Assembly: GCA_004335835.1 (NCBI GenBank)
Contig: RWJK01001930.1
Span: 1 to 64,000, forward strand
DNA from: Scenedesmus sp. ARA3
Taxonomy: Eukaryota; Chlorophyta; Chlorophyceae; Sphaeropleales; Scenedesmaceae
DNA length: 64,000 bases
Reading direction: 5' to 3'
Position numbers and translations under genes: made by a program. A model generated the notes under the pieces. The model was not told where the DNA came from, did no database searches, and saw nothing but the letters and a program-made list of their open reading frames with translations. Below are positions 46,889 through 57,753 of the stretch, in pieces (within the stretch, counting starts at the first letter, position 1; each line of letters opens with the position of its first letter).

Positions 46889-49800
46889 TCACTCCTCCCA
46901 CTGCGGCTCACACACCAGCCCCTCACTCAAACTCTCATCACCCAGCCCAGCCGCCAGGTCACACGCATAGCTGCCACCAAACTCCAACGCTGACCTGTCA
47001 AATGACGTCACTTCCACCAGCTTGCCCCATTCGTAACACTCTGCCGTCGCCTTTGCAGAATACGACTCCACCGAATGCGGCACAAAACCGCCGCGTGTGG
47101 GGCCGCCCACCTTGCTGAAGGTTTTAGGGTTTGCCTGGATCTTGAGGATTAGGGTTCTGGGGACCAAGGTTGTGCTGATCTGGCGTGCTGTGACAATGAT
47201 CAGGCCCTGATCTGGCTGTATGTTGGTGCTGAAGAGGGTGGGGCTCTGCGGCTTGAAGTGCCAGGTGCGCTGCTTGGAGCGGTAGCTGCAGCAGCAGCAG
47301 TAAAAGCAGTTGAGCGACAGCCAGCAGTGCAGTCCGTAACGTAGCTGCATTTGGCTGCACCCATCAATGACAATTGGCACGCTAGGCAACGCCTTATGCT
47401 TTGTGCAGTACTGTTGCACAAGCACATCAGTTCATAGTGCAGAGCTATGTGAAGCAGTCTGTTCAAAGCTCTCACCCCATCAGCAGCGCGTTGGGCAGCG
47501 GCACCGGCAGCTTGTCCATGTTGAGGGTGGGCAGCACACCACCCGACAGGCAGAACTGAGCCTGCAGCAGCAGCAGCAGCAGCAGCGGCAGCAGCAGCAG
47601 CAGCAGCAGCGGCAGCAGCAGCAGCAGCAGCAGAAATGGGGTGTCAGTGTCGCTGCGCTATCACATGTAAGCAGCAGACCAGCCACCGCCAGCGCACAGC
47701 ACATCCGAGAGGATTCCAGCTGGCTCTGCGCAAATTGCTTGTAGGCAGATCAGCTAGCGAATGTGCAGTGATTGTCGCTGGACGGTACACCACTGCATCA
47801 AAGCCTGCTACAGTGCTGCTGTCTGGCGTTGTGGTGAAATGGGCAGTGTCGATATGATGTTGTCAGGCTAGCTGCTGCAGGCTCACCTCTGCATTAAAGC
47901 CTGCTGCACTGCTGCTGTCTGCCTTGGTGTCGACCACATTGCGATTGGGCGAAATCAGCATGCATACAACAAGATGAGTATTGCATGACTGCTCACCTCT
48001 GCGTCAAAGCCTGCTGCACTGCTGCTGTCCGGCTTGGTAGAGCAGCCTTGCGACCAGACAAAGGAGCGGGGGAAGCTGGCATCCCAGCGGCGTTGCGTAA
48101 CGGACGGCAACCCAGTAGCAGCAGCAGCAGCAGGAGCAGTAGCACTGTCGTTGGTGCAGTGGTGGCTGGATCTGTTGTGTGTCACAGCACTTTCCAGCGA
48201 GTGGTGCACCAAGCTGGCTGCTGGGTGCGTTTGTGCGGCAGCGCTGCAAGAATTCAACGCAGGTTCAAGATCACAGCATTGCTGGCATGTGATCAAACCG
48301 CACTTGTCTCACACTTCCATAAAACTTCTCTCACCTGCCTCCCCAGTTCTTCTCCACATGCGCCCAGCCCTCACCACGCACCACACGCACACTGCTGCTG
48401 CTGCTGCTGCTGCCGCCATTGCTGTTCTCGGTCGCATCTCCTGCCTCTGCAGCAGAGGAATCGTCACTGCCAGCGCCACTGCTGCTGCTGCTGCTGCTGC
48501 CGTGCTCTGCCGGCAGTGTGAGCTCGTAGCGCACCCGTGTCTTGGTGCTGTGCACGTACCAGTGCAGGCCCACGCCTGGCAGCAGGTGCAGCAGGCCCTG
48601 CGGGGAGCCCCCCTCTGCAGCAGTACAACATCAACTAGCATGGGAAAGCCGCTGGTGGCCGCCGCCGCCGCAGCAGCAGCAGTAGCAGCACTGCATGGAT
48701 ACTGCTGCTGCCCCTTGGTTCCACTTTGTGTGTGGCTTGGCTTGACCGCCTGTCAGCAGCCCACCTTCCCGCCAACGTGTGTCCTGCCAGCCTGGCAGTG
48801 ACTCCGTGAACAGCTGCGCCCTGCCACCGTCACAAATGTGACACAAAAGCACAATAGCATCCCACCAGCCAGCAGCGCACCTTCCGACCAAGGCGTGTCC
48901 TGCCAGCCTGGCAGCGACTCTATGCGCAGCTGCGCCCCTTGCACGTTGCACTGCACTAGCAGGCTGCCATCCGGCCCAGCAGCCACTTTCATCACACCAC
49001 CAACAGCATCCTGCAAGCAAGTGGAGAGACAGTGCTGCAGGTTGGGGGATTTTGCCTAAAGCAGTCACATGCGTGGTGGGGTGTGCTGCCCTGCACCAGC
49101 AGGCTGCCATCAGGGCCGGCAGCCACTTCCATGACACCACCTGCAGGATTCTGCAAGCAAGCCGACAGAAGACGGTACTGCAGGTTTGGTGGTTTGCCTG
49201 CAGCAAGCATATCATGTTGTTGTGTAGTACCCTGCGCCAGCAGGCTGCCATCAGGGCCAGCAGCCACCACCATCACACCGCCTGCAGCATCCTGCACGCA
49301 AGCAGAGAGACAGCGCTGCAGGTTGGGGATGTTGCCTGAAGCAGTCATATGTGGGGTGGGGTGTGCTGCACCTGCCATTCGGGCCAGCAGCCACCTGCAT
49401 GACACCACCTACAGCATCTCGCATTCAAGAGCAGAGTTCCGCAGTCCTGTGTAAATCACAGGAAGGCACCAAACCTACTGCTGTGGTACTATTCTGGTGG
49501 TTTCAGGGTGCCTGAACCCCGGCGTGTCAGCTTTGAACACAGCTGCTGCCAGTAACTGGCTCATAAACAGTGTGGCTGCAACCAGCTACGCAGCCGCAAA
49601 ACATCAGTGCCAACCTCCTGCTGAATCCACACATCACCACTGGCTAGAAGTGCTGCAAGCAGTGCATGGGCACGGCCTCACCTCCACACAAAAGTCAGGT
49701 GCTTCAGTGGCTCCCAACAGGTTCGGCTCCGCCTCAGGGCCCCTGCTGATGCTGATTCCCTCAGAGCTGTCGCTATACGATTCAAATGTTGTCAGTTTTC

Positions 49801-50056
49801 CCAGCTTGCTGTCCTCGTTGAACAGCAGGCCAGTGTAGAAAGCTGGGTGCTTTGGGTTCTGCTCTGGGAAGTAGCCAGTCACGAGGCCGAAAGAGTGCTC
49901 GGAGCCGATTACGCGAGTGTACCAGCCTTCGAACCATGGCGGTGATTTTGGCTTGCTGCTCTGCGGGTTGAGCCTGCTGCCGATTGCTGCCTGGTTGAGC
50001 CTGCTGAGCATGTTTGAACGTTTTCTCACGACAACGGATGGTAAGTATCTTCGCAT
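46889..50056 (-). CDS. Tocopherol-cyclase-family protein (VTE1-like)
   Basis: Six exons on the minus strand: 49682-50056, 48881-49010, 48335-48614, 47997-48075, 47476-47561 and 46889-47285. All phases agree; 448 residues. The ATG at 50056 is the first good one; 50011 is an alternative. Family blocks in order: PPWFEGWYTRVIG (the WxFEGWYF-type opening), ESLPGW, GLHWYV, HVEKNWGGSFPRSFVWSQG (VTE1 has SEKNWGGAFPRKW...), a 40-residue Ser/acid insert before it, and DRSALEFGGSYA near the end (VTE1: DMAALEVGG). Tocopherol cyclase closes the chromanol ring of vitamin E in plastids. No obvious plastid leader is seen, so a divergent homologue with another substrate is possible. Exon 2, exon 4 and the last exon each have extra partial copies. 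Confidence 0.8.
47783..47935 (-). repeat. Two copies of cyclase exon 4's 3' end
   Basis: The end of the exon at 47997-48075 (plus-strand AAAGCCTGCTGCACTGCTGC and its CTCACC donor complement) recurs at about 47880-47930 and, more decayed, 47783-47830. Confidence 0.8.
48760..48815 (-). repeat. Copy of cyclase exon 2's 3' half with donor
   Basis: Encodes a version of ESLPGWQDT followed by a GTGGGC donor, repeating the 3' half of the exon at 48881-49010. Confidence 0.75.
49011..49440 (-). repeat. Three upstream copies of cyclase exon 2's 5' half with acceptor
   Basis: The acceptor plus coding start of exon 2 (DAVGGVMKVAAGPDGSLL) recurs at about 49099-49160, 49240-49300 and 49375-49436, spaced 130-141 bp. 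Variants read NPAGGVMEVAAGPDG, DAAGGVMVVAAGPDG and DAVGGVMQVAAGPNG. All keep the open frame and an AG before the first codon. Confidence 0.9.
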
Positions 50057-50581
50057 CAATTGAATATTATATAAAGCGTTTTTTGTATAGTCGATGAAAA
50101 CGGTAAGGTCCTTGTTGTGGCCTGCAGGTGAGGTACTCACAGCCTCATGCACTCCAATGTTCCTGTCAACTCAAGGTCACTGCAACTGCCTGTAACAACT
50201 ACGGGCCCTTGACACGCCAGCAGCATGAGCAAGTATCTTGTACAGATGCGCCTGGTACGAAGAAACTATAACTATGATCAATAGCCCTTTGCATCAGGCT
50301 GCGCTGGCCAGCACAACAACCCTCTACTGAACCTCCGCATGCAAACCCTTTTCTCAACCACTCAACAGTTCTCTTGTATAATGTTTAAGCTTCATGAAAG
50401 CTCATGACGCCAACGCATCACTTGACAAGCTTCTAGCATTCGGGCCTTGCTGGTGAAGGCATGCGGAGGCTATTCAGGGCAGCTGGTTGTTACGTTTTCG
50501 TGTACGTACCGAATTACGGTTAAAAATATCATTTTTAAACTCCGTTCAGGCGCATCGTTGCCACCTTCGTGCAGCAGTAGT
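50057..50581. promoter_or_regulatory. Divergent promoter region, cyclase-like and OPR-like genes
   Basis: The 525 bp separate the start codons of the cyclase-like (-) and OPR-like (+) genes. The segment is less GC-rich than its surroundings. No element can be pinned down. Confidence 0.4.
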
Positions 50582-51429
50582 ATGCTGCACAGCACCAAGC
50601 AGCAGCACATGTCTGGAGCCACATGCAGGCAGCCACAGACCACCAACAGTCCCGCATTCAACCCTGCAATACAAACCGCAACTATAATTTGTCGCAGCAG
50701 AGGCATCAGTTGTCGCAGCTATAGCAGCAGCAATGGTAGCAGCAGCATAGAGCCTAGGCCCAGGCCTAGCGGCAGCAAGCAACAGTCATCAAGAAATAGA
50801 GGGCACTCAGCTGCCACTGCATTGCAAGCAGCAGCTGATGAAGGCACTAAGCAGCTCAGCAGGGCGCCACGGCAGCGCAGAGCAGCGCAGCAGCAAACTG
50901 CTGAGCAGCAGCAGCCTCAACAGCAGCAACGACAGCAGCAGCAGCAGCTCAGACAACAGGACCAGCAACAGCAGCAGCAGCAGCAAGATGGTGATCAGCT
51001 TCTCCCAACCAAGCGTATCAGGCGGCACCCACGCAAGCATACCACTGCGCAGCAGCCAGCAGCAGCAGCAGGCGGCAACGGCAAGCTCAGGCAGTTGTTG
51101 CAAAGCTGCACTTCATGGCAGGATCTTCAGCAGAGGCTGCAGCTGGACAGCAGTAGCAGCAGCAGCAGCAGCAGCAGCGCCCAGCCCAGGGCCATACAAG
51201 CAGTGGCAGCAACAGCAGCACGGTTGGTACGGCAGCAAGCCATCGCTGCTGCTGCTGCCGCTGCAGAAGCTAATCAGTCAAGGGGCAGCCAAGCAGGATC
51301 AACTCCAAGTGAAAACAACAGCAGTAGCAGCAGCAGCAGCAGCAGCAGTGGCAGCAAGCACACACCAAGTTCAGCAAGGAGCAAGGCACTGCAGCTGCTG
51401 AATCAGCAGGGACCTGTTGCAGTACTGTA

Positions 51430-51477
<48 letters not shown>

Positions 51478-52533
51478 GCAGCAGCAGCAGGATGCAGCTC
51501 AGCTCTGGTCTTGGTTTCATAGCCAGCTGCTGCATCCTGCTGCTCAGCAGAAGCAGCAGCAGCAGCAGGCCACTGTCACTGCCGCAGTGCTGCTACAGGC
51601 TGTTGCAACCATGGGTTGGAGCAGGGGCAATGTGGCCCGGCTAACTGCTGCTGGCGATGCTGCTGCTCACGATGCTGCTGCTCAGCAATTCAACAGGGCC
51701 TGCAAGGCCTTACTAGTAACAGGGCTGTCAGCAGCAGCAGCGGCATTGCAGCAGGGCAGCAGCAGCAGCAGCAGCACTGATGGCAATGCAGCAGTGGTCG
51801 CGCTGCGTTGTCCGCCAGTTGCGGTCGTCAACTTGGTCGCTGCTGCTGCTGCCCTCGTTGTGAGGCTTAGACCAGAGGAGCAGCAGGAGCTGCTTGTGCC
51901 AGTGCTGGCAGCAGCACTCAGCAGCAGCAGCAGCAGCAGCAGCGGCAGCAGCGGCAGCAGCAGCAGCAGCAGCAGCAGCAGGCTGGGGTACCCCTCAACA
52001 GTGAAGCTGCTCGTCAGCTGGGTGCTGTCAGGCAGTGCGGTAGCTGAGGAGCTGCTGCTGCTGCTGGTCAGGTGCATGCAGGTGGGTGGGACTGTGGCTG
52101 CTGCTGTGCGGAAGACACCTACTTTATAGATGTGTTGTACAACAAGTATATCCGTCATTCTGGCTGGTTCGAGGTGTTGAAGTGTGTTGTAGCAATGATT
52201 GAAGGCGGCTGCAATAAGCTGCAAGCGGCACTGTTCATTTTACTTCTTTCGATAGCCAAAACGCTGCTTCACACCTGCACTTGTTTTGTGTGCTCTTGCT
52301 GTACGCTGCTGCAGGGTCACATAGAGCAGCGGCCGCACCTGCTGCTGCCGCTGCTGCTGCGGCTGCACCGCCTGGACCAGCAGCTCTCACGGCTCAAGCA
52401 GCAGCAGCAGCAGCACCAGCGGCAAAGCAGGCAGCTGCTGACTCAGCTTAGGCAGGAGCTTATAGGCTGGATCCCCGACCACAACGTGGCAGCACTGCAG
52501 CAGCAGGTGCAGCAGCGGCTGCCGCTGGCACCT

Positions 52534-52565
<32 letters not shown>

Positions 52566-53123
52566 CTATGGCCGCGGCCAGCAGCAGCAGCAGCAGCAGC
52601 AGCATGCTGAGGCGCTTCAGCCTCCTGCATGGCAGGCACAGGTGAATGGGGTCACGGTGCTGCAATTTTCTGCAACTGCCAGCAGCGTCACTTTGCATCT
52701 TGACTATCTTTATGATTGGAGGCTGCAGCAGGCGCACACCTAGTCACATGCAGCTCGATTGTGTTGCCGCGGTTCACTTGTCACGTGAAGCTGCGACCAC
52801 CTGCGGCGGCCACCGTTGCTGCTGCCGCTGCTGCCGATTCTGTTGCTGCTGTGCGTTGCAGGATCTGCTGGACATCTGTGCTGCCTTCAACCAGCTTCCT
52901 CACGCTTGGCTGTGCTACTCATGCCATCATTGCTGCTGCTGCTGCTGCTGCTGCTGTTCCATCTTGCAGGATCTGCTGGACATCTCTGCTGCCTTCACTC
53001 AGCTTCCACGTTACTTGGCAGTACGGCTGGTGCCGTCGCTGCTGCTGCCGGCTGGTCACATGCTGCTGCTGGCAGCAGCGCAGCAGCTGCGCAGTGGCAG
53101 CCAACACCCAGCAACCCCACCTG

Positions 53124-53187
<64 letters not shown>

Positions 53188-53643
53188 GCGATCCAATGCA
53201 GCTTACAGCACCTGCTTCACTCCTGTACAGATCAGTGTGTGGATGACACACCTCTCCCAGGCACTCGGCCCTACAAGAACTTCACCGGGAACTTCCCCGC
53301 CCAGCAGAAGTTCACAGCAGCCGGACTGGGAACTTCACTATGAACAGCGGAAGCAGCTGGCAACTGCCCTGCTGGACTACACAGGGGAGATCCGAGGCCA
53401 GAAGGGAGCATGGACTCCCTCTGCGCTTGTTCCAATGTTATCAGCAACACAGGAGTTGGGCTTGGCTGCTGCTGTTGGGCGGGAGTGGTGGGCAGTCGTT
53501 CAGGAGGCTGTGCTGCTTGATATTGAAAGTTACTGGCCGTCACAGCTGGTGACTGTGCTGCAGTGCATGGCGGCCTCACAAGTCCAGCCTGATGCTGGGG
53601 CAATGGAGCAGCACTGGCTGCCTGGTGTCTCTAGCTGGTTTGT

Positions 53644-53680
<37 letters not shown>

Positions 53681-55955
53681 GTGGCCGGCAGCAAGTCTGT
53701 GCGTGGGCAGCGGGCAGCAGCAACGCTGCTGACAGTGCCGCAGCTGATAGATCTGCTTGAGGTGCTAGCTCAGCTGAGCCATAAACCCAAGGACAGCAGC
53801 TGGTGGGAGGGATACCAAGCCACGCTGCAGCAGCAGTGCACTGCACTGCAGCAGCAGCGGCAGCAGGGTGTGGTGTTGGATTGCCAGCAGATCGTGCGTG
53901 TGATCTGGTCAGCTGGCAAGCTGCGGTTAGAACTTAAACCCTCGCTGCTAGCCTGGCTGCTGCAGCAGCTGAAGCAGCAGCAGCAGCAGCTGCAGCAGCA
54001 GCTGAGCAGCAGGCAGTGCGTGGACTTGTTTGTGGGGCTTAGCAAGCTGGTGCCCAAAACCCCTGGGGTTTTGCAGCCGCCGCTGTACAAAACCCTGTGC
54101 GAGCTGCTGCCTGGGAAGCGGCTAGGGTATAAGGACATCTCAAACCTGATCCGCTGCATGGGTGGCATTGCTGATGGTACCGATGCTGGATCCGTCTCTG
54201 GTGCGCTGGTGGCAGCAATATCTGGCAGCAGCAGCAGCAGCAGCACCGGCCAGCAGCAGCAGCAGCAGCAGCTGGTGCCGCCGGCGGCTGTGGTTCAGCA
54301 TTTGTTAGGTGCTGTTGAGCCCTACTTGGAGCGGCTGCAGGGCCGGGCACTGTCCATGCTTCTGTGGGGTGTGCGCAAGATGGGGCATCAGCCATCAGAA
54401 GCCTGGCTGAGCAAGTGAGTGACTCTCGCTTCGTGTTTTAAGCTTTGTTGTGGCGATCGGGGTTTGGTGTGGTTTCAGGGGCTGTACTGCTGTGGGGGGT
54501 GCGCAAGATGGGGCACCAGCCATCAGAAGCCTGGCTGAGCAAGTGAGTGAATGTCCCAACTTTGCAATGTTATAGATTGAATAATAGCCGTTTTGTAAGC
54601 CGCACCTTTCTGCATCGGCACCGAGCCTCATCCTGGGGAGGCGGAAACCACGACAGTCATTGCCGCTGTATTGGTGTATTGGTGTATTGCCGCTGTAATG
54701 GTGTATTGGTGTATTGGTTTATAAGGTAGACCACCCAGGCCCTCACACCCCTATCAGGAAGCTTTTGGGTTGTACTACAACTAATAAAACTAGAAGTTAC
54801 ATCGGCTGTGCTGCTGTGGGGAGTGAGCCAGCCGCAAAGCCCCTGGCTGCGCACGAGCGTGGTGAGTTGTGTTCGGTTTGGTTGTGCGGAAGTTGCTTGC
54901 TAGGGTCTGCAGAGAAACACAGTGCTGTGGAGCCCTACTTGGAGCGGCTGTAGGGGCGGGCGCTGTCCATGCTGCTGTGGGGTATGCGCAAGATGGGACA
55001 CCAGCCGTCCGAGGTTTGGTTGAGCAAGTGAGTGATCTCCTCATTGATGTGCATTCATGTGGTGTGCTGTTTCCCGGGCTGTGTTGTTGTGGGGTGTGCG
55101 CAAGTTGGGGCACCAGCCATCCCAGGTTTGGCTGAGCAAGTGAGTGGCTTCTGCGTTGTTCCAGCCTTTTTTGTCAAGTGGTTGTTCTTAATCACAGGGG
55201 CGCTGTCCATGCTGCTGTGGGGTGTGCGCACGATGCGCACGTGGGCCTGGCTGAGCAAGTAAATGACTTTCTCAGCTTTGCCTCTTGCATTCCAACTACC
55301 GGCTGTCTTTTCCATCCTGCCCAGCTACCACGCAGCCACATCAACGCTCTTGCGCTGGCCCCAGTTGCATGAGTCGCATCAGCTGCCTCTCTGCGCCACC
55401 CATGCGCCTTGCAGGTACCAAGATAGATGGCAGCCAGCCCAGCAGCCATCTATCTGGGCGTGGCTGGCATCTATCTTACCAGCATGCTGCGCTGTTGTGC
55501 TCATACCTCGCATGGCAGACTGCGAGGCCGCCATTGTCAGATACCTAGTACACTGCTCTCATGCGCCACTGCTAATGCACCACATGCTGTGCAGGCAGCC
55601 CCGGGACACGCCATGCCACCACCACTATCCTTTGCCAACCGTGCCTCAGCATGCTGTATCTAAGCTGCTCCTCGTTCCTCTGCCTTCTGCTGCTGCCTCC
55701 CTGCCCTCGCTGTGCTGCTGTGTTTCTATTCGCTCGTTCCCCAAACAACTGCAGGTACCAGGACGCCGCGCTGACCCTGATCCCCCGCATGGCAGACTAC
55801 GAGGCAGCCATTGTCTTCAGCTGCCTGGTGCATTGTGGCTGCCCGATCGACCCGCCTTTGGTAGAGCACATGCTGGGCAGAGAACCAAGAGAGAGCTTCA
55901 GCCCAGGTATCATGGCTGATCTGCAGTCAGCACTGGCACTGCTGGAAGAGCAGCA

Positions 55956-55986
<31 letters not shown>

Positions 55987-56108
55987 GGATGGGAGTTGGA
56001 GATGCGGCAGGCGCTGCTTCAGCAGCAGCAAGGTGTTGGGCAGCAAGGGGGTGCCAGTGGCAGCAGCAGCAGCGGCGGCTGGTATGATCCTTGGTATGAA
56101 GGGCCGCT

Positions 56109-56157
<49 letters not shown>

Positions 56158-56258
56158 GAATGGGAGGAACAGCAGCACGAAGAGGAGGAGCCTGCAGAGT
56201 TAGATTTAGATAGCCTGATTGACCAGGCACGCAGCGAGATCGGCGCACAAAAGAGCCT

Positions 56259-56289
<31 letters not shown>

Positions 56290-56451
56290 GGTGGCCAAGT
56301 ATCTGGCAATGGGGCGGGTCAGGTGGAGCAGCAGCAGCAGCAGGAGGAGGCAGGCAGTGGGGGTGCAGCGCAGCAGCAGGAGTTGGATGAGGCGACTGCG
56401 CAGCGCATCAAGCAGCGCATTGCAATCGTAGAGGAGCTGTTCCGTGGGTGA
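50582..56451 (+). CDS. OPR-like (octotricopeptide) organellar RNA-binding protein candidate
   Basis: Four exons: 50582-52081, 52315-52641, 52970-54414 and 55755-56451; phases agree; 1,322 residues. The N-terminus (MLHSTKQQHMSG, later RSRGISCRSYSSSNG) is Ser/Arg-rich, fitting plastid or mitochondrial import. The exons carry long Gln and Ser runs between helical repeats. Repeats of about 38 residues include DLLDISAAFTQLPRYLAVRL, QLVTVLQCMAASQVQPD, LIDLLEVLAQLSHKPKDSSW and LSMLLWGVRKMGHQPSEAWL, the last resembling the PPPEWL-ending OPR motif of chlorophyte proteins that control organellar transcripts. The C-terminus is acidic (QQHEEEEPAELDLDSLID) with a final helix ending VEELFRG. The RNA target is unknown. 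Starts of exons 3 and 4 and the end of exon 3 have extra copies in neighbouring introns. Confidence 0.75.
52862..52969 (+). repeat. Upstream copy of OPR-gene exon 3 start
   Basis: GCAG followed by the codons for DLLDICAAFNQLPHAWL repeats the true exon-3 start (DLLDISAAFTQLPRYLA), about 110 bp upstream, in the same frame and with its own acceptor. If used, exon 3 would gain 36 residues with a Cys run encoded by the TGC tract. Confidence 0.85.
54480..55258 (+). repeat. Four extra copies of OPR-gene exon 3's 3' end with donors
   Basis: The segment coding LLWGVRKMGHQPSEAWLSK and its GTGAGT donor recurs with copy ends at 54542, 55027, 55139 and 55258 (donors GTGAGT, GTGAGT, GTGAGT and GTAAAT). 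The 55027 copy is longest and includes YLERL followed by TAG where the real exon has CAG. Confidence 0.92.
55414..55620 (+). repeat. Decayed upstream copy of OPR-gene exon 4 start
   Basis: After a GCAG acceptor the segment resembles exon 4 (GTACCA start, then MADCEAAIV and LVHCSHAP versus MADYEAAIV and LVHCGCPI), but its frame is disrupted. It lies about 340 bp before the real exon 4. Confidence 0.8.
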
Positions 56452-56511
56452 TGATTCAATGGTTCAAGAAAACGATTGTTGCGCATTGGGATGGGTAAAC
56501 AGGTGACTGGC

Positions 56512-56587
56512 AAACCTTACTTTCTCATAGATCACACCGTAGAGAAAGTACAGTTGTCACGAGTGTAGCGGGTCTACTCTGTGCAGC
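56512..56587 (+). repeat. Dispersed repeat, copy 2
   Basis: Seventy-six bases matching 42916-42991 with three mismatches, 60 bp after the OPR-like gene's stop. Confidence 0.85.
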
Positions 56588-56619
56588 AGGTGCAGCAGGG
56601 TTTAACATTCAAACTAACT

Positions 56620-56658
56620 GGGCCCCCTCGGGGCCCACCCTTAGGCTGCAACGCAGCC
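56620..56658. other. Twin perfect stem-loops
   Basis: GGGCCCC-CTC-GGGGCCC (56620-56636) followed 7 nt later by GGCTGC-AAC-GCAGCC (56644-56658), then a pyrimidine-rich run. They lie just after dispersed-repeat copy 2 and may belong to the same element or to the 3' UTR of the OPR-like gene. Confidence 0.7.
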
Positions 56659-57753
56659 CTTTCTCCCTAAGCGTTTCTTTTGGGCATTTGCAGTGTAGTG
56701 TGCCTAGCGCACAGCTGCAGTATCATTCGTTCGTGTGCGGCAGTTTCCCCCCCTCCCCCCCCCCTCATAACTCCTCTTGGGAGACTATGTTTTTGAGACC
56801 GTACCGAGTGACAAGTTGAAGCAGCCATGGTGGCAGGGCCCCCTCTAGATATGTGAGCGAGCATTTGTTGCGTCCACTTGTTGCGATATGTGTTGTCATT
56901 CCTGTCATTCTTCACACTTGGCTTGGCCTTGCGTCCTCCAACTGCGCTGCTGTACCAGACTGCTGCAGGCGACAACTATGAGACACACAGCGTGCCGTCT
57001 TCGCTCTCATCGTACTGTAATAGCAGACTAAGAAGGTTTAGGGTTTAAAATGAGTTCAACTCTGGTATGTAAGCTCGAACCAGCAGGAACGAAAGGCTAC
57101 AAGTGAGCAGCACATCAGAATATATGAAGTTGAAGACAGCAGCCATGGTGGCAGGGGGCGCCTCCTAGATGCGTGCGTGAGCAGCATGTTGCATTCAGCT
57201 ATTGCAAACTGTGTTTACATGCCAATGCAAGCTTTTTACAAGTGAGGGCTCAATCGGAATTGGCGCGTTTTTGGGCCGGGCAGGTTGTGACGGGGAAACA
57301 AATCACGCGACACACTTCAGAGCAAAGTCTACCAAATGGGCCAGCATCAGCAGACATGCTGTCGTATCATCAGCAGGCATGCTTTCATTAAACATACGTA
57401 CTGCCTCAGGGGGATCTACCAGCAACAAAAAAAACCGAATGTAACACGTGTTACTGGCCAACCAGGCTGTCCAGATCTAGCTGGCCATGCTCTGCCACTT
57501 CTTGCTGCTCTTCTGCTGCTGCTGGCTATCCAACAGTACGGCTTGGATGTGTCAGCCGCCCTCCAGGCGGGTGAGCACGTGCGCCACCCGCACCCCTGGC
57601 AGCAGCACCAGCTGCTGCGCCCCTCTCAGCACTGCACAGCACTGCTACACAAGCTCAGCACACACGATATGCTATCACACTGGGATCATTTCATCCGTTG
57701 CTGCTGCTGCTGCTGCTGCTGCTAGCTGTTGACACTGCGCAGTACAAACATAG
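56659..57753. other. Intergenic with simple repeats and a terminal-exon copy
   Basis: About 1.1 kb between convergent genes. It contains a near-pure C tract (about 56749-56764) and, at 57553-57612, a second copy of the last exon of the minus-strand gene at 57754-59240 (coding LVLLPGVRVAHVLTRLEGG and stop). CTG runs lie near 57701-57722. Confidence 0.6.

Noticed and set aside
57030..57050. TTTAGGG words near 57036 and 47125 as interstitial telomere repeats.
   Set aside because: Only one or two units each; the second lies in cyclase coding sequence.
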